Source: Labyrinthula sp. Ha
Lineage: Eukaryota > Sar > Bigyra > Labyrinthulida > Labyrinthulaceae
Assembly: GCA_015227615.1 (NCBI GenBank)
Contig: JAALGZ010000001.1
Coordinates: 3,100,001-3,164,000 of the forward strand
DNA length: 64,000 nucleotides
Reading direction: 5' to 3'
The notes below the pieces were generated by a model, which worked only from the letters and a program-made list of their open reading frames with translations, did no database searches and was not told where the DNA came from. Every line of letters begins with the position of its first letter. Position 1 is the stretch's first letter. Both the position numbers and the translations under genes were made by a program. Shown piece by piece: positions 12,061 through 22,242 of the stretch.

Positions 12061-13395
12061 ATGGAAATGGAGGTGTACGACTATCATTGTGGTGGGGAGC
12101 CTGCAAGAATAGTATTTGATATAAACCCAAAAGTATTTTCTGAACAGAAGATATCCACATTAAATAGCTATGAGAAGCGGGTTTTCTTCATGGGCAAACG
12201 GGATGATGTGAGGAAGATACTCCTGCACGAGCCAAGGTAGAGTTGTTTTGCTTGCAATTTTAGGGGTTATCCGTGCCAAAATGCCAACATTGTATATTTT
12301 GTTGAAGATAGAAGGATTGACTATGTTATTATGGAACAAGGTCAAGTCTATCCTTTAATGTCAGGGCACAACACAATATGTATCTGCACTGCACTGATTG
12401 AACAGAAGTATGAGAAGATGAAAAACTTTATCAATGATCTGGGAAACGGTATTTTAAAATTTTCTCTACACGCACCTGGTGGAATAGTAGAGGCAAAGGT
12501 GAAGGTGGAATACAAGATGTCAAAGCTAAAATGTCATACTGTTACTCTAAGGAACGTTCCGTCTTTCGTCTGTCATTTGGAAGTTCCGCTCGAGATTCCG
12601 TTCTTAGGAGAATTAAACATTAGCATATGTTATGGCGGAATGTTTTATTGCATCGTTGACGTTAATGATTTGAACAAAGTCTTAAAGGACAGAAATATTC
12701 TATCGTTGTTAGGTTTCAAGAATCTTGGTGTTAGAATAAGTCCTGAAAAGAGAAGTGCTAAGTTCTTATGTTCCTTGGGGCAGCTGATCAAAGATTACGC
12801 AAGAAAGAAATATCCTGTTAATGTTGCTTTTTAGTTCATATAATTTTTTAGCACCCAGATTTTGATTATCCTGGGCCTGATATATTAGCCTTCGTAGATT
12901 TTTCTCATAGCACAAGGAAACTGGTAAAGGAAACTTATCTAAGAAAGTTCAACTTTGATTCTGGTGATAACCTTGTTCTTGCAAAAAATACAGTTATTAT
13001 GACAAAGCAAACAAAGGTAGACACTCTGGAAGAGCTTAGTATGTATGGAGGACTAACTGACCTGTTGGCTCAATATGATAACTCTAGCATGATTGATAGA
13101 TCTCCTTGTGGTACTGGCACATGTGCAATAATGGCTTACCTTCATGCAAAGAAGCTTCTTGGCATGCAGCAGACTTTCGTCAACGAAAGCATTTTAGGCT
13201 CTCAGTTCATTGGTCGCATTAGAGAAGAAACCTCTCATTTTTCTGGTAATTTTGGTCACTGTGTCATTCATAGGGGGAAAATATTGCATCATTCCTGAAA
13301 TAACTGGATATGCCACATTATCGCAAAAGTGCACGGTTGTTGTGTCTGAAGATGATGACTTTCCTGAAGGGTTTCAGGTTGGTGATATCTGGTAA
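12061..13395 (+). CDS. proline racemase-family hydroxyproline epimerase (Ser/Cys type), 4 exons
   Basis: Four exons (12061-12236, 12264-12816, 12852-13245, 13274-13395) joined across GT-AG introns of 27, 35 and 28 nt give a 414-residue protein with unbroken family motifs: CGGEPAR near the N-terminus, EPRGYP across intron 1, MSGHNT, HPDFDYPGPD just after intron 2, DRSPCGTGT, and an IIPEITG...DDDFPEG...GD ending. In proline racemases the two catalytic bases are cysteines; here the first position is Ser92 and the second Cys329. Bacterial members with this Ser/Cys pair are known as 4-hydroxyproline or 3-hydroxyproline epimerases, whereas Cys/Thr members are trans-3-hydroxyproline dehydratases. 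I therefore infer hydroxyproline epimerisation rather than dehydration. The segment between the two catalytic residues is longer than usual. Cytosolic; no signal peptide. Confidence 0.88.
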
Positions 13396-15850
13396 GCACT
13401 ATAATCTCAACTTAACCAGCTGCATTATTCGTAACGAAACAGGACATTTTGGTTATGAGTAAAGAGCAGGGCTTTGAGTAGGCAGTGGTGTCTCTGACAG
13501 TGATGAAAGGAAGAAAAACGTTGTTTTCTTTTGGAAAATATATGTTGTATCTTTGTATTTTCGTAAGTATGAGGTTGAACGCGGCTATTATTTTGTGTAA
13601 CTTAGACCGTTATACCTTCGTGCTTGCACAAATTCATCGTTTTGGGTAGATCACTCAGAGTTCTACATCTAAGAAGTACACTTCTTAAGTTTGAATAGAA
13701 TCTAAAGACACTCATGTTATCAAGTATCCATTAAGTAGCAGGTTGAGTCACACAGGTTGAGAGCAACGTGAATGTCAAAAACTGTTTTATTGTTGCCGTA
13801 AAGAAAATATGTCTCAGTTGGCTTTCTGTTTTCTTGATCTCAATGGTATACCACCTATAACTGCTCCATCCTTGATAAATTGCATACCCGATGTACTCAG
13901 AAAGCAGCATCCAAACTAACTCCACTCTGGTACAGTAAACAAAGGGTAAGAGTTCATTAGAAACATGTTCACGAAACTCATCAAAATGAGAGAGTAAATA
14001 TATCAGCGTTCATTTAAACAGGTCTAATTTAAGAGAACTGTGTAAGCTGAGGTGACTACTGAGGTCAGAGTACGTTTAAGAGGGATTGCAGAAGCTGCAA
14101 GTAGTCTTGGTATGATTTTTATCGAGAAGGATAGGGAGGTTTAATGCATATGTTTTTCAAGTCTTCATCTGCTGGTGAATTGCCTTTAATGGGAATTAAG
14201 AAGTCAAATGTAAACCTTTTGCATTACATTAAGCTAAATAATTCTGAATCAAATGAGTCTGCCTATTAATGGCTATTGCTATTTTTTAATGAGATTAATT
14301 ATTCCAGTTATTGTATTTTAATTTTCGTTATAGTTATTCTTCGTGTTTCACATAGATGAAACTTGGTTTCAGATAGTAATGAATAATATTTTATTAAGCA
14401 CCTGTTAGACTGGAATGTGAATGAATCAACCCGGCATTTGCAATATTGAGTTTTTGGGTGAGTTTCATAAGGAAACTGTACCCAGCATTTAGCTTTTTTC
14501 TCATTGAACAAGGAACAGTCTTAATCCTAGCTTGCTCCTTAATGATTCACCTCAACTTTCATTTGGTGCCTTATATCTAATGACCCATTTTATTTGAATT
14601 TCTCAGAATTTTAAATTACAAAATCAAATAGGAAGAAAAACAAAGCATGAATGCCAAAGCATGTGTTAGATGCATGGTAAAAACAAGTTTAAAGTGGGTT
14701 ACCTATCAAATAGGAGCAATTATGCTGTGTCCTAGGTATAGTCACAGAGAACGATGAATCTCTTACGTACCAGAACTTGGCATTCCTGTAGATTCAGACC
14801 TTTATTGGTTGCTCGGAATCCCTGATCTTTTACAAAGGGACAACCCCTGGTTCCTATAGACTCCGAAGGCTGATTTGCTCTATCTTAAACTGGTTAGTCA
14901 CTGAATTGAAAAATTTGTATGAACCACATATGAAGAAAAGGATTATTTATTAAGCATACTCAGAACTAAGTATGAAGAAATTAAAAAGATAGACAAGACC
15001 CAATTCGAAGTTTCTATACACGTTTAGCTTCTAAGGAAGTGCAAATTAACATTGATCATAAGAAAGAAAATTGCAAAATACCTAGTTAGCTGCAAACTGG
15101 AGTATGAAGGTGATGTTTAACAAAATGGTAGTAGGAAAACTAAGAAACCGCGATCATTTTCCTTTCCAGGAAGCAAACACTACATCAAAATCCAACGAAC
15201 AACTTCTGACTATAAAACTTTAAGTAGAAGAAGACGACCTTAACTTGAAAACCCTCGTATCAGTAAGTGCCAGCAACCACGACAATACGATTACAATGAA
15301 TGAGTTACTCGCAGTTGCGTGACAGATATATACTCAAACTGACGTCAACCCACTGAAAAAACAAAACCTTCGACACCAAAACTGCACTGGAGGTTGAAAA
15401 CGTAGACGAGATTGAAGAGGATAGATATACAACCCGGTTCCACCCATAGAAGATACTCTCGTGGAAACTCCCTTGGATATAGTTGATCCATCTAACCTTC
15501 CTCGAGATATCTTTCAACAATTCCTCTGATTCTTTTCAACCTTACTCTTCTACAAGTCATAAAATAATCCACTTGAACAAGAAAATATCTTGACCCTAAT
15601 ATATATTTATTTGCTCATCGAATTTCTCAACATGCCACTAGAAACCTGCGACACTGGAGACATGTTACGACAACCAAATTGCACCTGAAGAGAACTAGAA
15701 CTTTCTAAGCAAGTCTTACATCAATATTCAGAGCCTCCAAGCACATATCCATACCTCGCCTTCTAATGGCCTGTTGCCTGTTACTTTCGGTCCCAGATAA
15801 GAAACCAACCAAAAGTGAGAAAAGAACCTTCTAGTGTAACACGAAGCTGT
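13396..15850. other. gene-poor region
   Basis: No gene recognised. Short frames only. The stretch after about 15100 is richer in Asp/Glu/Ser codons and may be outer debris of the retroelement fossil that follows, but I cannot show it. Confidence 0.45.
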
Positions 15851-16260
15851 TCTCTGTGAAATACTCTAATCTACCCCAATGATTATGATATGGATTGATG
15901 TTTTGGAAGTCCCCACTTCTGTAACCCATCTACCATGAGTTTTTTTCAATCTCTTGCTTCCTTTGTGCCTTCATTAGATAATCAAAACATCAAGAGATTG
16001 GATTCAATCTTGGGTAATAGCATTTGGATATGCAATTTCACCATTTACTGCATAGAGACGCTTAAAGCAGCATTGGATCCTAGTCTAAAACTTCCATACA
16101 CCATGAAAAAACATTTGATAGAAAACTTTTTTCTTATAGTGATGGGATGCTGGGTAGATCAACTACGACCCAACTAACTCCCATTAATGATCGAATATAA
16201 CTACAAGGTGATTTTTTTGGATGTGTACCACAAAGGAGGAAGAGCTGTAAGGTGTCTAAT
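15850..16260 (+). mobile_element. possible Ty3/Gypsy-type LTR retrotransposon fossil (pol fragment)
   Basis: A short coding remnant has the flavour of the segment between reverse transcriptase and RNase H of Ty3/Gypsy pol (FVPSL, then ETLKAAL). It is broken in several places, looks old, and no long terminal repeats were recognised. The family call is weak. Confidence 0.25.
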
Positions 16261-19200
16261 TCTGTGCAATATGAATTTATCACTACGGGACTACTCTACA
16301 CAAGCATCATGCACCACCTAAAAGAAACTTCCAAACTCTTAAGGTCACCTAATACTAAAATAGGTTTAATCGCAGCATAGTTTCCCCTTCTCATTCAGTT
16401 TCCAATCTCTGTCTTTGTTTTAGATAATACTTTTAGAGATCAACAGTAGAATCGAGCCCAGTACGAGAAAATGAAAATTAAATTATATTTAAATACATGT
16501 TTTCAGATAGGAACAATAATGAAAACCAAGATGAAATGGTAGGACGCAGTGAATCTTTGAGATAGAGGGGTCATCTATTCTGCGTTGGTATACGGTACAT
16601 CATGGATGCACGTAATAATTGTGTTAACCGTGCAGCTACACTCTTAGCTGAATATAGAATAAAATATCTCTGTTGTGGAAATAACAAACGAGTCAGAAAA
16701 AGATCATCATTGAGAGAGAAACAGAACTATTAAATTGTTTTCCCAATCGAGGAGCAAATTATATCCCACATAAATTTACTTTTCAGTAACCAATTGACTA
16801 TCATAACGGTTTAACCTTTGCAGACAAGGTTTCAGCACGTGCAAAGATGCCAAAATAGTTATATATTTCTTAAAATCCCTCCAAATCCAGTAATATAAGA
16901 AAAGATGCTACAAAACGCCACCTATGTCGGTAGTTGCGAATCTCAGAAGCAAACAGCTTCATCTTGTTGAATGTAGACGAGACATAATTACTCTATATAG
17001 TAACATATCTCATAATGTTCAAAGCTGATTCCCCCATTGCCACCAACGAATATGTTTGGAACAGGCCAGAAAAACAAATAATACTATTAAAATTTTCAAA
17101 ATAACGAATAAATTAGATTTTGTGTAGATATTAATCGAGGAAAAAACTTCATGCTACGACCAGTAAAGGTAATAAGTAAAGACGTCTCTGTGGTTAAATT
17201 GCGTTAAATCTTACTGGGACAAAATGTTTCAAAACCCAGCTTTTTATCCTTACCATCAATAAAATTTGAGAAATTCTTACGAGGAAAAGAATAAGAGAAA
17301 ATGCTGTATTATTCACAAATAGTAGTTAAGGAAACAGTTAAAGCACATATTTTATACATTTTGAGGAATCTAATAGAATATAGCAAAGGTATGCTCTATG
17401 AAACTATGATAAACGTTATTAAAACTTTGATTTTATTTATACTACATATTTCCTTTGTTAACGATCCTGTGTTATGAGATTTCACTAATTACTAGGGTAG
17501 TTATGTTTCAAGTACTTGTGACTATGTTATTGATTTCTTTCTCTTCACAAACCTAATTCAATGAGAATGAATGTTTTGTGCGCAAATGAATTGCGTGTGG
17601 ATTCCATGCCTCCCTTACTTTGCTTAGGATACTAAGTTACACCTACTTTTAACATTTTCAATTTCTATTGGTAATAAATCATTTCTTTTGATTCCAGATA
17701 CAGAAATTAGACATATTCTACGTAGCCACCACTTAAATAATTCTTAGATTTTCAAATATTTGTTAGTTCTTTAGTATATGGCTTCAAACCACCATATGAA
17801 AACGGTTAGAGACTAAAGGCCATTAGAAGACAACTTGCTTAGATATTTTATTATTTCTCATTTAGGTTTTTCTCACCATAAACGCATCTTCTATATAGAA
17901 GCCTGCGCTGATAAGCAAATAACTTCCTAAATCGACGCTTGGAGAAATATGAAGTCAAAAAATATACAGCATATTGAAGAAATCAAAACTACTATTCAAT
18001 GATGTTCATCAGAACCTATAAATGTATCATGAGTTTCCAGCTTCCCTACAACTTTGCAAAAAGGCTAGAAAAATCAGCATAGTTAGCCTGATAGTTAAGA
18101 GTTAGAGTGCATTCACTTGCAGCTAGGATCTAGGATTGCGATTTGATCGTATCATGGTTCTTCAAACTAGACTTGATATTTTTTAGTTCGCTTTAAATAA
18201 TGATGATATTTTCCAAACAGTTCGAGTGAGTTTTCAGGTTATTATGAGATTCATTTGATATTAAGAAATCATGCCACATCTCTTTGATATTCTAATAGCT
18301 TGAGTATTTATTTTCCATGTGTCTTCGCACCCTTTTGTAATAATCCAACGACTTATGGTAAGTGTTCGCTCAAATTATGGGAATCCGAAGCCATGTACCG
18401 GTTTCTTTCTGTGTATCGTTTTTGCCATTGAATCACGGAAACTATTATTAAACCCACAAAAATTGTAGAGTAGAACCTTCTTTCAAATGATTCACTCAGT
18501 TCTCTATATTAACATTTCGTTCCTGTAATAAGATCCAAAAAAAGTGTCCATTTCTGGCTAGTATATAGATACCTAATCCTTGCTATTTATGGGTTACACC
18601 CTTTTCAAGCGACATATTTTGCCAAAATTTTGTTAAGATGCAAGTGTAAATTGTGTTTTCTAACGATTTAGTGCATGGGCCACGTGCTTCAATATGTTTC
18701 GACATCTTGTGCTTCTCTAAAGAAATACAAATATCATTTTAAGCATACTGACGTCCAAAAAAATCAAGACGTAAAATCCTCGACTATAATGACTGAGCAT
18801 TTATACATTTTTCAAAAACGATACTGCTATCCAATTCCAAGGAGATATTAAGCATGTTTCTTTTGCAGCAAACAAAATAAAATACAGTTTGAAAATTTAA
18901 CTTGTAATCAAAACTGAAGCAGTACAGGCTCAAGCGGAAATTAATGTTTTATTAAGCGTCTGCACAGGTGATTCCAAAACCTGAAGAACTCTGAAACATA
19001 GCTAGAAAATAAAAAACATCACAAGAAGGAAAGTTATATTTTCGTGTTTTCTTAATATCACGGAGTTATTACTTTGAATGCACAAGCTTCCACAACATAG
19101 TAAGCTACTACTCATGCCTACTTATTCAAAATATTTTTCAACTGGATTGGTACAATTTCAAGCTCTAAACTTATACATAAAATTGATGAAACACCTTAAT

Positions 19201-19469
19201 TTCACTTACTTCTTTTGTATTTAGATGGATATAGTTTTTAACATGTCAGATTTTGACCAGTCTAAGAACCCTAAACGTTACTCTGGTCCCGCTTTCATTG
19301 GAATCACTGTGATTAAAAGCCGACTTATTTAGAAATAAATATAGCAAATGAGATAGATAGTTTAAAGTTGTAATTGCTTGTAATGTGTGTTAGTATAAGA
19401 AAAGATAATCCATAAAGAGGACACGTTACCTCAGGTCTACAATATTAAGTTCTTAAGTGATCACTATCT
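16261..19469. other. gene-poor region
   Basis: Nothing recognisable in about 3.2 kb: high AT, dense stops on both strands, no repeat matching the MITE-like family, no RNA gene seen. Confidence 0.5.
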
Positions 19470-19781
19470 TTATAAAAACACTTCTACGTTCCTTACATTA
19501 TTCTCTATACTTTTTTTTCGTAAGAAAGTGCTTATCAATTGTTCTGCTTTTGGAAAAGCAAGACTGAGGCGATTACGCCTAAATTGGCTTGTTTCTCTGA
19601 TAGATTTTAGGCTTCCGTTCATGCTGATAATTTTATATAGTTTCTTGGAGCAGACTTGATAAACAAAAGAGTAGGAAAATTTATGTCGCTGTTTGACTGC
19701 TAGGCTAAGAATGTGTTTGGTATGTTTTCTCAAGGGATGGACACAGAAAAACCCTAAGGTAGTTCTGCTGAACTCTGTCAT
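19470..19781 (-). CDS. hypothetical small basic protein
   Basis: A 103-codon frame starting with ATG, divergent to the small gene at 19842 with 60 bp between the starts, which is the spacing seen at genuine divergent pairs here. The product is basic (many Arg/Lys/His) with no clear membrane segment; its N-terminus could be a targeting peptide. No family recognised. It could be a chance frame. Confidence 0.35.
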   Translation of the reverse strand: MTEFSRTTLGFFCVHPLRKHTKHILSLAVKQRHKFSYSFVYQVCSKKLYKIISMNGSLKSIRETSQFRRNRLSLAFPKAEQLISTFLRKKSIENNVRNVEVFL

Positions 19782-19841
19782 TATTTAATTAGAGCAAAAG
19801 TGACAAAAGCACAAGTCAAAATGACATTACCCTAGTTTTGA

Positions 19842-20090
19842 ATGATAACAACATCTGAACCGGAAGAACAAAGCTCACTAGAAATGACAAGATGGTATAA
19901 CAAGCGCTACTACGGGAGGGCATTTGAGTGGAGAATGCAAGTCAGCTTTGGAATAAGCTCAGGGATTGTTTTTGTTGGCATCCCCTTCAGTCTAGGTAAA
20001 ATCAGAAGAGAGAAACTGCTTGCAGCTGAAAGACTCTATGAGCAGACGCACGGACCTCTCACCCTTTCCGATAATTATTTTCAAAAGTAA
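19842..20090 (+). CDS. small single-span membrane protein
   Basis: An 82-residue protein: a polar N-terminus of about 15 residues, an aromatic/Arg stretch (RWYNKRYYGRAFEWR), one hydrophobic segment (about residues 33-50, FGISSGIVFVGIPFSLG), and a charged tail with a short helix. Layout and size are like small accessory subunits of mitochondrial inner-membrane complexes, but I cannot assign it to one. It ends about 115 bp before the convergent PAPS transporter gene. Confidence 0.55.
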   Translation: MITTSEPEEQSSLEMTRWYNKRYYGRAFEWRMQVSFGISSGIVFVGIPFSLGKIRREKLLAAERLYEQTHGPLTLSDNYFQK

Positions 20091-20205
20091 TTGTGCAACT
20101 ATCTGAAATGAACAGTAAAAATTAATCACGGCCTTTGATATCAACCCAACCTTTGTACAATGTCTGGTTGCAGCATAAATGAAATAAATGGTTCAAGTTA
20201 GTTTG

Positions 20206-21378
20206 TTAGCTTGAGTTCTTTCGGTATATTCTATAACCAATTGAACTGAATACAATTATAGCACCAAAAATTCCATTCAAGCTAATAGGATGTCCATAAA
20301 ATAAAATACTGAGAATAATTGCTATTAGCTGTCTCGTAACCATAATCATCGTAAACACAAGCGGACCAAAAGTCTTGATTGTGTGAAAAATAAACATGGA
20401 CCCTGTAGCTCCAGTGATACTGAATAATAAAATATCTCTCATACAATCCGTATCTTGCTTTAAGAAAGCAATACTACTCCACATTTCCCCCGACTGGATT
20501 AAACTTAATCCAGTCAACAAAGAACTAAAAGAATTGACTCCAAGCATCATCTGATAAGAACTCATTTTATACTCTTTAAATAACCAGCCTTGCCACTGTG
20601 AAGTGAAGCTATCGAATGTTAAGTAACCCACAAGTAAAATAATACCAGCGGCCGAAGTTGATTTCTCTCCACTGCTCTCCTTCTCTGAAATCATGAAGAC
20701 ACCGACTCCAACAAGAATCATAATTGCAACAAGGTATTCATACAATGGATATTCCTTCTTGCTAATTATTTTGCCCATAAGCATTACAGGAATCATCTTT
20801 GAGCTTTTTCCAAGAACTTGAACAGGAAAAGATAAAAACTTCAGAGCTTCAAGCTGGCAATAACTCGACATAACGTTTGAAAAACTTGTAAATGAGTACT
20901 TGTAGAAAGGCGCCTTCATTGTAGGTTGTTTAGTGTATCGAACAACAAGTGCAGCTAGAACAAGTCCAAATGAGCGGCTACAAAAGACATTAAAGTTAGC
21001 AGATTTGAATCTTCCTGGTTTATATTCTGTTGTCATTATCCTTTCTTGCAGTAATCCCCATGCAAGAAACGATCCCAATAAACCAACAACACAAAACATG
21101 AGTTGAGCAGCTTTCTGAGAAAAACTCATTTCTTTCTTAGGAGTGCCGTTTGTTTTTTCATGATCCGCTTCTTCATCTTCAGATTGAGGGAGCAAATCAC
21201 CAGGGCCATAAAACATGAATCGAATGAATCTAGGGAGACAGCTTCTGCTTGCGGGTGAAGGTTCAGGAGATTTTTTAACTTGTTTCAAAATCAAATAGCC
21301 AACAGCAAAGAACACAAGATATACACCAAGGTTATCTACGAGACGCAGCAACCAGCTTGGAGTTGAAGAATTATTCAT
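20206..21378 (-). CDS. PAPS transporter, SLC35B2/PAPST1-like
   Basis: A 390-residue nucleotide-sugar-type transporter of the drug/metabolite transporter fold with about ten membrane segments. It should import the sulfate donor 3'-phosphoadenosine 5'-phosphosulfate into the Golgi in exchange for adenosine nucleotides, feeding sulfation of glycans. Diagnostic runs are WGLLQERIMT, CSRSFGLVLAA, APFYKYSFTSFSNVMSS, QLEALKFLSFPVQVLGKSSKMIPVMLMGK and a final TMIMVTRQLIAIILS segment. These match SLC35B2 better than UDP-galactose transporter SLC35B1. It starts 90 bp from a divergent coiled-coil gene. No intron is needed. The acidic loop before the core (residues 60-80) is typical of the family's variable N-terminus. 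Confidence 0.88.
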   Translation of the reverse strand: MNNSSTPSWLLRLVDNLGVYLVFFAVGYLILKQVKKSPEPSPASRSCLPRFIRFMFYGPGDLLPQSEDEEADHEKTNGTPKKEMSFSQKAAQLMFCVVGLLGSFLAWGLLQERIMTTEYKPGRFKSANFNVFCSRSFGLVLAALVVRYTKQPTMKAPFYKYSFTSFSNVMSSYCQLEALKFLSFPVQVLGKSSKMIPVMLMGKIISKKEYPLYEYLVAIMILVGVGVFMISEKESSGEKSTSAAGIILLVGYLTFDSFTSQWQGWLFKEYKMSSYQMMLGVNSFSSLLTGLSLIQSGEMWSSIAFLKQDTDCMRDILLFSITGATGSMFIFHTIKTFGPLVFTMIMVTRQLIAIILSILFYGHPISLNGIFGAIIVFSSIGYRIYRKNSS

Positions 21379-21468
21379 TTAATAAGGTTAGACTGTTTTC
21401 TTAAGAGTTCGACAAGTATAACAAGGCGTAACCATGCCCAAAATATCTGCATATTGCATACGGAATAT

Positions 21469-21906
21469 ATGGATGAAAAATCACTGCTTAAATCGTACGA
21501 AGAGTTTACAGAATCAAGTTTTGTGGAATTTGCAAAACTGATAGAAATTGAAACCAATCTTTTATATTTAGAAAAGAATACTTGGGGTGTTTTTGCAAAT
21601 GATCAGTCATTGCAGCTAAGCTTGTGGAAGAAATTACTAACAAAGAGGCAAACTGTTTGGAAAGATCTCGACAGCAAATTAAAAATGATGCAGGAAAACG
21701 TAAAGGGTATAGAAACCTCTGTCAAAGAGCATAAAAGATTTGAATGGATGGATTGTTTGGAAAAAGACACTGAGATTAAAGGTGCTATTTTATCCGACTT
21801 CAAAGAAAGAAAACGACGGAAAGTTGAAGAACTAGATATTTTTAGAATCGTATGGAAAACTAATTCAGTCATAGAGTTGCAATCTTTAAAGAAGGCTTTA
21901 TTTTAG
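21469..21906 (+). CDS. hypothetical coiled-coil protein
   Basis: A 145-residue, highly helical, charged protein starting at the first ATG of the frame (21469). Heptad-like Leu/Ile spacing runs through most of its length, with a basic patch (KERKRRK) near residue 120. No family recognised. It is divergent from the PAPS transporter gene (90 bp) and convergent with the bL33 gene, whose stop is 12 bp away. The tight, regular spacing supports it as a real gene. Confidence 0.55.
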   Translation: MDEKSLLKSYEEFTESSFVEFAKLIEIETNLLYLEKNTWGVFANDQSLQLSLWKKLLTKRQTVWKDLDSKLKMMQENVKGIETSVKEHKRFEWMDCLEKDTEIKGAILSDFKERKRRKVEELDIFRIVWKTNSVIELQSLKKALF

Positions 21907-21918
21907 GTGTGCAAAGAC

Positions 21919-22107
21919 TCACTTCTTCTTCCCGCTTGGCATTTTGCTTTCCGAGAATAGGACATGTCTTCGAACGATAGGATCATATTTTTTTAAGAGG
22001 AGTTTGCTTGGTGTATTCGTGGGATTTTTCCGTGTTGTATAATAGAACCCGGTTCCGGCTGTGCTCAGCATTTTAATTATTATTGATTTTGCTTTTCTTT
22101 TGGCCAT
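21919..22107 (-). CDS. organellar ribosomal protein bL33 (mitochondrial type)
   Basis: 62 residues from the ATG at 22107, the usual bL33 length. Family motifs are plain: [20 protein letters not shown] at the start, then [27 protein letters not shown] and a Lys-rich end. It is a protein of the large subunit of the mitochondrial (or plastid) ribosome, close to the tRNA E site. The Cys zinc knuckle of some bacterial L33 proteins is absent, as in the zinc-free and mitochondrial forms. The frame stays open upstream to an ATG at 22242, which would add 45 residues, possibly a presequence; human MRPL33 needs none, so I use the shorter start. Confidence 0.88.
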   Translation of the reverse strand: MAKRKAKSIIIKMLSTAGTGFYYTTRKNPTNTPSKLLLKKYDPIVRRHVLFSESKMPSGKKK

Positions 22108-22242
22108 TAAGTTGATTCTTCTGTTTTGTGGTAACGCAACATCGTTAATTATAGAAAATTCTCTTTGGCCTTGGACATTATTTGTCCCACCAGAACTAGT
22201 TGAGGCAAAAGTATGTACTGTTAAGAACAGATGTAAACACAT

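Noticed and set aside
12999-13395. Frameshift or pseudogene in the epimerase
   Set aside because: All three breaks coincide with GT-AG intervals of 27-35 nt at which conserved motifs resume in phase, so the gene is intact.
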